Origin: Phaseolus vulgaris
Lineage: Eukaryota; Streptophyta; Magnoliopsida; Fabales; Fabaceae
Direction: 5' to 3'
DNA length: 64,000 bases
Assembly: GCF_000499845.2 (NCBI RefSeq)
Contig: NC_023759.2
Coordinates: forward strand, 20,444,864 to 20,508,863
Positions within the stretch are counted from its first letter, which is position 1, and each line of letters begins with the position of its first letter. Made by a program: the position numbers and the translations under genes. Below, piece after piece: positions 57,076-64,000 of this stretch. The notes under the pieces are model-generated. The model did not search any database and was not told the origin of the DNA. It worked only from the letters and a program-made list of their open reading frames with translations.

Positions 57076-58707
57076 ATGGCTGATAGACTACCTTTTGGGG
57101 AAGGTGCTTCAATTAACAGACCACCTTTGTTTTGTGGTTTGAACTACCAGTTTTGGAAAGTAAGAATGAAAATATTTATGGAATCTCTTGACAAAGGAAT
57201 TTGGGATGCAATTGAAAATGGTCCTTTTATCCCAAAGTTTGAAAAGGATGGATCTGTCATTGAGAAGTCATGGTCTCAATGGACTGATGCAGAAAGCAAA
57301 AAGGCCAAATTCGATTGCATTGCCAAAAATATTATAACCTCTGCTTTAAATTCTGATGAGTTTTTCTGGGTCTCGCAATGCAAATCATCAAAAGAAATGT
57401 GGGACACTTTGGAAGTCACTCATGAAGGAACAAATGAGGTGAAAAGAGCTAGAAAGCATGCTCTCATCCAAGAGTATGAGATGTTTAGAATGATTAAAGG
57501 AGAAACAATTGCTGAAGTGCAAAAAAGGTTTACGCACATCATCAATCACCTTATGAGCCTAAACAAGACCTTTGATAAAGAAGAGCTGAACATCAAGATC
57601 TTGAAATGTCTTGATAGAGCATGGCAACCAAAGGTAACTGCTATTTCCGAATCTAAAGATCTAACATCATTAAGTGTTGCTTCTTTGTTTGGAAAGCTTA
57701 GGGAACATGAGCTAGAGATGAATAGACTCAATGTTCAAGAGAGTGAAGATAAGCACACAAGGAGCATAGCCTTGAAAGCATCCAAACACAAGGGGAAGCA
57801 AGATTCTAGTGATGAGGAAAACCTTAGCTTGCTGTCAAGAAAATTCAACAAATTCCTAAAGAGAAACCGCAACAAAGACAACAACAATGATAGGTATGGA
57901 AACAAGAAACCCAATGAATTCAATTCAAATAACTATACTTGTTTTGGTTGTGGTGAGCAAGGTCATATAAAGGCAGATTGTCCCAACAAGAGCAAAGAGA
58001 AAAAGACTAGTTACAAGGAGAAGAAAGGCAAGACAAAAAGAGCCTACATAGCTTGGGATGAAAATGAGGTGTCATCGTCAAGTTCTTCATCAAGTGAAGA
58101 TGAAAAAGCAAACATATGTTTGGTAGCTGAAAATGATGATGAATCTTGCATCTCAAGTGAGGTAAGTTCATGTGCTTCCTTAAATGAACAAAATTATAGT
58201 GAATTACTTGAAGCTTTTCAAGAAACACATGATGAAGCTAATAGATTGGTTCTTTCAAACAACCGATTGAAAGATCTTAACAGTTGGCTTGAAAAGAAAG
58301 TTAAAACACTTGAAGAGGATCTGGAAAAAGGAAAAAGTGATTTTGAAAAATTGGAAAATCATTTCAAAAATGCCTCTTGCAAGTGTGATACTCTCATTTG
58401 CACAAATTGTGAAAATCTTGAGAAAAAGGTTCACTATCTTGTTGAAACTGTGGACAAGCTTTCAAAGGGGAAATCAAACTTTGAGAATGTCTTGGCATCT
58501 CAAAGCTGTGTTTTTGGAAAGGCTGGTTTAGGCTTTAATCCACAGAACAAGCAAGATAGGTTTTCAAAAAGTTTTTCAAGAAAATCAGAAAAACAACCGA
58601 TTGTTAAGACGAAACAACCGGTTGTTACATGCTTTTACTGCATGAAGAAAGGCCACTCTGTTAGGTTCTGTAAAATTAGAAAATATTTTGTTCCAAAGGT
58701 TTTATGA
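57076..58707 (+). CDS. NoPol-3 gag (UBN2 plus CCHC), nearly complete
   Basis: 543 codons from ATG 57076 (MADRLPFGEGASINRP). UBN2-type gag core (FWKVRMKIFMESLDKGIW, KSSKEMWDTLEVTHEG), zinc knuckle CFGCGEQGHIKADC near residue 294, Ser-rich acidic linker, a coiled coil of about 70 residues (SWLEKKVKTLEEDLEKGK), then CKCDTLICTNCENL and CFYCMKKGHSVRFC. A one-base loss near 58698 ends the protein 25-30 residues early compared with NoPol-1. KQPIVKTKQPVV is a seven-residue repeat encoded by two 21-base-spaced palindromes (58590-58626). As gag it would package RNA, using enzymes from an autonomous relative. Confidence 0.75.
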   Translation: MADRLPFGEGASINRPPLFCGLNYQFWKVRMKIFMESLDKGIWDAIENGPFIPKFEKDGSVIEKSWSQWTDAESKKAKFDCIAKNIITSALNSDEFFWVSQCKSSKEMWDTLEVTHEGTNEVKRARKHALIQEYEMFRMIKGETIAEVQKRFTHIINHLMSLNKTFDKEELNIKILKCLDRAWQPKVTAISESKDLTSLSVASLFGKLREHELEMNRLNVQESEDKHTRSIALKASKHKGKQDSSDEENLSLLSRKFNKFLKRNRNKDNNNDRYGNKKPNEFNSNNYTCFGCGEQGHIKADCPNKSKEKKTSYKEKKGKTKRAYIAWDENEVSSSSSSSSEDEKANICLVAENDDESCISSEVSSCASLNEQNYSELLEAFQETHDEANRLVLSNNRLKDLNSWLEKKVKTLEEDLEKGKSDFEKLENHFKNASCKCDTLICTNCENLEKKVHYLVETVDKLSKGKSNFENVLASQSCVFGKAGLGFNPQNKQDRFSKSFSRKSEKQPIVKTKQPVVTCFYCMKKGHSVRFCKIRKYFVPKVL

Positions 58708-59593
58708 AATGGATTCCTAAGGGATGTGATATTTCTAACTGCAAAGAAAAGACAAACGGACCCAAATTTGTAAGGGGACCAAATCTTGCTACTTGAAATT
58801 GTTTATGCAAGAAAAATAAAGAGAAAAAGAATAACTGAGTCATCTGATCAAGCTGCTGAAGAAAAACATTGAAGCTGAATCAATACTATGCAAAAGACCT
58901 CAACAGTGAAAAGAAGCTTCTTGATCAAAAAGCACATGGCTCATTGAAAAATCAACATAAGGATAAGACTTTCCTTTATTTGTTCTCAATTTCTGTTTCA
59001 AAGTTCTTTCTTATGGTTAAATTTTTTTTTAATCAATGTCATCTGCTTTAAACTGCTTCTGCTCATGGTTAAAATTCAAAATCAAGTTTTTAACTGCTGC
59101 AGAAAAACAACCGATTGTTTCTTCGAAACAACCGATTGTTTTGAGTCTGACAACACTATGAAGAAATTGTTTTAATTGCTATTTTAAATTTCTATCCATT
59201 GCAGATCAATTTAAAAGAGAGAATCTTGGTCAAAGGATCTGTGTTGAAAGCTGATTATGTTCAGAAAGAAGTTACAACCATTATAAAGGAATATATTCCA
59301 AAATCTTAGAAATTCAAGAGCCTTAATGACTAGTCAAAGATCACATGCGAAGACCATGTGATTTTCAGCTTTTTCTGACATTTTCTGTGCAGAGCAGAGT
59401 CATGTCCTCTCTCTCTGAAAACCAGGTACCCTTTAATGAAATTAAGTTCATATTGATTCTCTTACTGCTATAAAATCTAGTGCAGATTTCTTCCACAAGA
59501 ACAACCAATTGCAACATCTCTTGCAATATCTCTTGCAACATCTCTTGCAAAAATCTGTGAAGTGTGCTCTCCTCTGTTTTCGTCTCTGCTGTC

Positions 59594-60796
59594 ATGGAAT
59601 CAACTCCTCCCACCTCAAAGAGAGTCAAAACCAGGGCTGTAAGCTTTGGAGGAAGGCTAGAAGGCTGGTTTTCTGGAGACAATGATCTCATTGAGAAGTA
59701 TAGGTATGAAACAAGTATCAAGAAGATAAACAACCCCAAGGTTGTATGTTTTGATTGGCTGAAAAGTCAAAAGCTTGATCATGTGAGAAGGCTGCTCAAG
59801 GATTAATCTCTCAGAAAGTTCCTGGAGATGAAGGGAAACATTTATCCAGATTTGGTGAGGGTGTTCTACACAAACTTGAAGTTTGAGGGAAACAATCTAG
59901 TTTCTCATGTGAAAGGTGTAGAAATGGAGATAACTCATGAAGTATGGACTGTTGTTGCTGGACTTAAGTTCTCTGGTCTAAGAATCAACAAGGGAAACCT
60001 TGGTGTGGTGGAGGATTTTAACAAAATCCAATTCTACAAAAGTTGCTTGAAGAATAATCATGCTCAAGTTAGTACATGCTCGGTTGGAGGTTTGAAACTT
60101 GATGAGAGATTGCTTGCTCTCATTATAACTTGGATTCTAACTCCAAGGGGGAGTAATCATTTTGTGCTAACTGAAGAAGATCTGGTTTATATCTTCTGCA
60201 TCACCAAGAAAATCAAGATCAATTGGATTCGTATAATCAAAGAACACATGCAAAAAGCCATGAGGTTAGGTGATTATAATTATCCATATGTTGTTTTGAT
60301 ATCTAAATTTCTACTCTATTTTGAAGTTAATCTTGAAGATGAAACTTCTGAGCTGGTCAAGTCAACTCAAGAGTTGAACAATGGATCACTCAGCAAGATG
60401 GGTTTTACAAAAGTAGGTGGAAAATGGATAAGCAAGGATGGTGATCATGGTGCCTCATCTAGTGGTGCTGCTAATCTTGAACAAGATGAAGCTGCTGATA
60501 TGGATGTTCAACATCAAAATCCACCTGAAGATTTTCAAGATGCTGGACCAAGTGTTGATGATGAACATCAAGGAGAAAGGATGCAAACCATGTCATCTTT
60601 TGAAAGACTCATGGTGAATAGGCTTGATAGCTTTGCTGAAAATCAAAGGAGCCTCCATGATCTCTGTGTTAGTAATTTCCAAAGGATTGACACCAGGTTT
60701 GACAACATGGATGCAAGGTTTATGACTCTGGATGAACAGATTGAAGCTGTTCAGAATCAAATCTTTGATCTTCAGTTTGCTGATGAAGAAGAATGA
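59594..60796 (+). pseudogene. NoPol-3 ORF2, 'putative plant transposon protein' family, one nonsense codon
   Basis: ATG at 59594 (MESTPPTSKRVKTRAVSF), GRLEGWFSGDNDLIEKYRYE, then TAA at 59804-59806 where NoPol-1 has Gln. The frame continues with MKGNIYPDLVRVFYTNLKF, LDERLLALIITWILTPRGSN, KINWIRIIKEHMQKAM, GKWISKDGDHGASSS, acidic linker and coiled coil to ADEEE at 60796. 401 codons. The three NoPol copies carry different single lesions. Just after the stop (60803 on) comes another palindrome pair. Confidence 0.7.
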
Positions 60797-61189
60797 AGGA
60801 AAAACAACCGATTGTTTCGATAACCAATCGATTGTTTTTGGCTGATATTTCTGGTTTTTTAAAATTTCCTTCCTTCTGCTGTTGTTGCTTTAATTCTGAT
60901 GTAATAAAAACAATATCCTATTTTATCACTTATCTTTATCTATTTGTGAAGACAAATAGGGGGAGATATATGCTGTGTTTTAAGTTTTTGTTTTTAGTTG
61001 ATAAAACAGTTTGGGTTATGTAATATGTTTCTGATATTAGGTGTTTTTGAACTTTAACTGTTTATCTGTATGCTAACAAAATATCAGAAGTTCAATGTTT
61101 TGCTCAAAGTTTTATTGCAGGAACTGCTTCAGATTTAATCAGGTACAACACAAGCATCAGGGATTTGTCTTCATCAAATAGGGGGAGAT

Positions 61190-62323
61190 TGTTGAACCAA
61201 GTGGTGTTCATGTTTTGAAGAATCCAAAATCCTTTGAAGGATGTTGAAGCCTCTGCTATGCTTGATGTTGTTGTGCTGGTTTAAGCTTTGTTCTGGGATA
61301 GTTTATATGTTGTAATCCACCCTGTGATTAAATCTAAAGCATTAGCATTCTCAATCTTTGTGAAAGTAAAATGTTTTCAAACTAAGTTAAAACAACCGAT
61401 TGTTTTGTCGAAACAACCGATTGTTTATACTTAGGTGTTTTGAGAAAAAGATTGAAAACTGTTTTGAATTGTTGAACTGTTAAGTACCAAAACATTCGAT
61501 TGATTCGAGGAAACAACCGATTGTTTGTTTTGGGACCATAACAGAAAAACTTGTTTCTTGTTTACTGAGCTTTAAATGTTTTAACTGCTTACGCTCCAGT
61601 CAATAAATGCTTTGACCAATCTTTTAATGCAATTTAAGAGTTTGTTAAGATTTGATAACAAACTACACCTTTGAATAAATTCAGAAAAACAAATTTGACA
61701 ATTAAGGATCTTTGACAAAGTTTTTCAAAAGAGTTTTTCAAAGTGCTGAGATTGTTAAGAGTTTGTGGTTAATGAAAGTGTTGGACTAGGATTCTGCTTG
61801 TATTAATTTCAGATTATCTTCTGTAACAAGTGTAATCCTTGTACTCTGTTGAACAATTCGTTTCTGTGTTTGCTGAGATTGGTTGTGTGTTCTTGAGGTG
61901 TTCAAGATCAGCAATCTTAGTGTTAGCCAAGGAGAGTGTGTTTCTTGAGGTGTTCAAGGTCATTCTCTTGGTTGTTGTGTAAGTGATCAAGTGGTTATTG
62001 CTTAGTGGATTTCCTCAGGGTTTCTGAGAAGACTAGATGTAGCTTTGGTTTGGAGTGAACCAGTATAAACAATTGTGTACAATCTCTCTATCTCTAACTC
62101 TTTAAATTTAGTTTATTTGTTGTTTGCTGGTATAAACAACCGATTGTTTCTACGAAACAACCGATTGTTTTTCTGGTACTATAACTTTTGCTTGCTGTTT
62201 TGGCTAACTGAATTGCTAAATCAATTGGTTCCTGAGATAAATTCATTCTAGTTTTGAAAAGTTTGCGAAAACCCTCTTTAAACAATTCACCCCCCCTCTA
62301 GTTTAAAGCCATCTTTTCTAACA
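61190..62323 (+). repeat. NoPol-3 3' LTR
   Basis: 1134 bp; palindrome pairs near 61390/61411, 61492/61513 and 62138/62159. Differs from the 5' LTR at roughly 1-2 % of positions by eye. Confidence 0.85.
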
Positions 62324-62617
62324 CTCCACACCCGTGAAGGTGACCTTCAGACCTATGAAGGTGGATGGTATCACAATGTCCATGATCACTTGAGAGAACG
62401 GCATGGGGCAAAACCTAACTGGTGCAGGTGGGGCTTGCTCATCGATTGTACGTTCCTCCATTTGTTGTAAATTCCTGCGCAGTTCCTCATTGGTCCTGCG
62501 TAACTCCCTGTTGCTTGCTTGCGACGCCATTAGGTCAACCTGGAAACGGTCTTGATCGACCCTGGACGCCGCTACTGCCTCCTGAAGGGCACGTATGGTC
62601 TCCATGAGTTGTTGCAT
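62324..62617 (-). pseudogene. Gypsy-F gag N-terminus
   Basis: Minus strand from ATG 62615-62617: MQQLMETIRALQEAVAASRV, a coiled coil (SNRELRRTNEELRRNLQQME), then PFSQVIMDIVIPSTFIGLKV and the start of a gag core (TFTGVE), cut by NoPol-3 at 62323. The rest of gag is found only as the C-terminus at 55665-55877. Confidence 0.65.
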
Positions 62618-62720
62618 GGTGACGTTGTCCCCTCCCTATAGTGCAGCTAAACCTTGCCTCGTGTTTCTCATGTTGCTGGTTGGATCTCAACATGATTGTG
62701 AATGAGACCTCGTTTTATGG

Positions 62721-62739
62721 GGCCCCACGGTGGGCGCCA
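62721..62739 (-). promoter_or_regulatory. Gypsy-F primer-binding site
   Basis: Minus strand TGGCGCCCACCGTGGGGCC, two bases inside the 5' LTR. The same site is used by element D. I do not assign the tRNA. Confidence 0.6.
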
Positions 62740-62741
62740 AA

Positions 62742-63476
62742 TATTCTCGCCGGTTGACTCAGCCGCAGTTGACTTCAAAGGCAGATGGTGGCTCCTCCTA
62801 TCTCCTTAGTGGTTTACGCTCTCTCCTTGGGTAGCTAAGAGTGGCTCTGTTGAGACAGAGGGGGCCCTACCTGTTGATTGCACTCTGACGATCAGGTCAG
62901 TACTGGGCTAGAAACAATAAGTATGTAAAGGAGTTTCAATCTTAGAATCGATGTACCTTTTCTAGGGTTCTTACCACCCTTTATATAGGTTGTAATTATT
63001 TCAACTTCCCTATCCCTCAAAGATCTTTCCTTAAGTGGAATTAGGATTTACTGGTGAGGCATCTTGTGACACGTTGCACAAGCTTAGCGCAACCGCGACA
63101 CAAGATTTGCCTCTTCTGGAGTGCAATCTTTCTAACAGCATGGCGGTCAGGGTACCAACTCATGTACCAGTGTTGTGGCACCATCTGTTTTGTGGGTGCC
63201 CTAATTATTCACGTGCCATGCATGCAATCTTTCCCTGGAAACCCTAACCCTAACGGGCTTTAGCGCCTCCAAGGAACATTTGCTTGTGTTGTACCCGAAT
63301 GTACTATACACACCCCATGCATGATCCTCTCATGATTTAGGTCTTTCTGGTATCTGGGTGTTAACTCATACTGTCTATGGGACCCAACTTACGTGGTCCA
63401 TTATTACTATCAGACCATTGATTTCTGATGTCCAATGTCTTTCTCTGGCGTCGATGATCGAGGTCTGGCCAGTACA
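62742..63476 (-). repeat. Gypsy-F 5' LTR
   Basis: 735 bp, partner of 33147-33881; its left end reads TATTCTCG instead of TGTTCTCG. Followed by ATAGT. Confidence 0.75.
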
Positions 63477-64000
63477 ATAGTCAATATACTCATTGACATA
63501 CACACCATTTTTTTAATTTAATAATTATAAGTTAATTATTTTAAAATCAAATGAAGATGTAAAAAAGTTATATAATTGAATTTTCATAATCATTATAGGA
63601 TACTTGAATTTCTAACAGTAATCAGATTTAGTTAAATTTAATTGATCTAATTGTATTAAAGGAGAAATTGTATTGTTCACAATATTCATGTTTATTTAGT
63701 TAGAATATGTTTTTTTTGTCTTTTGTCCTTTTACTGAAATTCTTTGAGAAGGAAAAAATAAACCTTAGGTTTGTTACATTTGAATATCTATACCTATATA
63801 TAAAGGGGATTCCCCTCTTAACTGCTCTTCATTTATTTTCCCATTTTATCCTTATATTAATATTTAATTTTATTATTGTATTATGGTCATTGTGTCATTT
63901 CTTATTTTTTCTACAATATTTGGTATACGTAGTGGGGGCGGTTTTGAATTGAAATAGAGGTTGGGGAAGTTTTGAATTGAAAGAGTGGTTACTTTTTAAA
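63477..64000. other. AT-rich right flank
   Basis: No feature recognised. With the left flank (…TTTTATG before 32273) it would recreate a simple AT-rich empty site around ATAGT. A frame at 63707-63952 is hydrophobic and Phe/Leu-rich, typical of AT-rich noncoding DNA. Confidence 0.4.

Larger units (their letters stand above)
55878..62323 (+). mobile_element. NoPol-3: pol-less LTR element, plus strand, inserted in Gypsy-F gag
   Basis: LTRs 55878-57015 (starts CGTTGAACC rather than TGTTGAACC) and 61190-62323 (TGTTGAACC to TCTAACA). Interior: primer-like site ATTGGCATTAAGAGC (57015-57029), gag, ORF2, purine tract AATAGGGGGAGAT (61178-61189). No TSD: right flank is CTCCA, left flank shows a 21-base inverted copy of the LTR tip. 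Again no protease, integrase or reverse transcriptase in the 4.2 kb interior. This copy has the best gag frame of the three. Confidence 0.85.
33147..63476 (-). mobile_element. Gypsy-F: old Tat-like Ty3/gypsy element, host of a nest
   Basis: LTRs of 735 bp at 33147-33881 and 62742-63476 are flanked by ATAGA (33142-33146) and ATAGT (63477-63481). Beside the right LTR the minus strand reads TGGCGCCCACCGTGGGG, the primer site; beside the left one is a purine tract CTTGGGGGGCCTG. Own sequence: 33882-34544, 36166-38431, 39518-43339, 55225-55877 and 62324-62741. Insertions: copia fragment, solo LTR, gypsy E (with D inside) and NoPol-3. Order on the minus strand: gag, protease, reverse transcriptase, RNase H, integrase, then an antisense ORF before the 3' LTR. 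The LTRs differ at many sites and pol is full of lesions, so it is the oldest layer here. Confidence 0.75.

Overview
This is a plant nuclear DNA window, most likely from a legume (Phaseolus/Vigna/Glycine-like). It has GT-AG introns, plant-type LTR, LINE, CACTA and PIF/Harbinger elements, and the AAACAATCGGTTGTTT-type palindromes I associate with legume repeats. I see no convincing ordinary host gene, no tRNA or rRNA, and no CRISPR. Almost everything is transposable element, nested up to three or four deep. Boundaries below were set by eye from TG..CA or terminal inverted repeat ends plus target-site duplications (TSDs). Most coding regions are broken copies.

Left part (1-9300): the 3' end of an L1-like LINE (1-1362), then a CACTA transposon (1783-9145, TSD ATG). 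Inside it sits a complete minus-strand LTR element, NoPol-1 (2325-8824, TSD ACGAG). NoPol elements carry a copia-type gag and a second ORF related to the 'putative plant transposon protein' family, but no protease, integrase or reverse transcriptase.

Middle-left (9310-25533): an old LTR of a related family (9310-19423) is split by an 8.9 kb PIF/Harbinger element (9602-18530, TSD TTA, about 440 bp inverted repeats). The Harbinger carries a DDE transposase, a Myb/SANT ORF, a plant-transposon-protein ORF homologous to NoPol ORF2, and a GRF zinc-finger/transmembrane ORF. Its leader holds ten TAATCGATTA-like palindromes. NoPol-2 follows (19634-25533, minus, TSD GGTCT).

Centre (26158-32277): the 3' portion of a Tat-like Ty3/gypsy element in plus orientation, with 3' UTR tandem repeats and an antisense ORF on the minus strand, then AT-rich sequence with LTR-like pieces.

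Right part (32278-63476): one large nest. A lone LTR (32278-33141) abuts an old Tat-like gypsy element, Gypsy-F (33147-63476, minus, TSD ATAGA/ATAGT). Gypsy-F carries an antisense ORF (34429-37873) that is itself hit by a copia fragment (34545-36165), and its 3' UTR holds a solo LTR (38432-39517). Its pol is split by gypsy element E (43340-55224, TSD CAACT), whose gag is split by gypsy element D (46804-53233, TSD GAAGC). Its gag is split by NoPol-3 (55878-62323, plus). The far right (63477-64000) is AT-rich flank.

The most interesting signals are three. A recently inserted pol-less retroelement family has intact LTRs but nonsense-ridden ORFs. Its palindromic AAYCGRTT sites are spaced about 21 bp, and a similar core is arrayed in the Harbinger leader. 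Homologous accessory ORFs are shared between that retroelement and the Harbinger DNA transposon.
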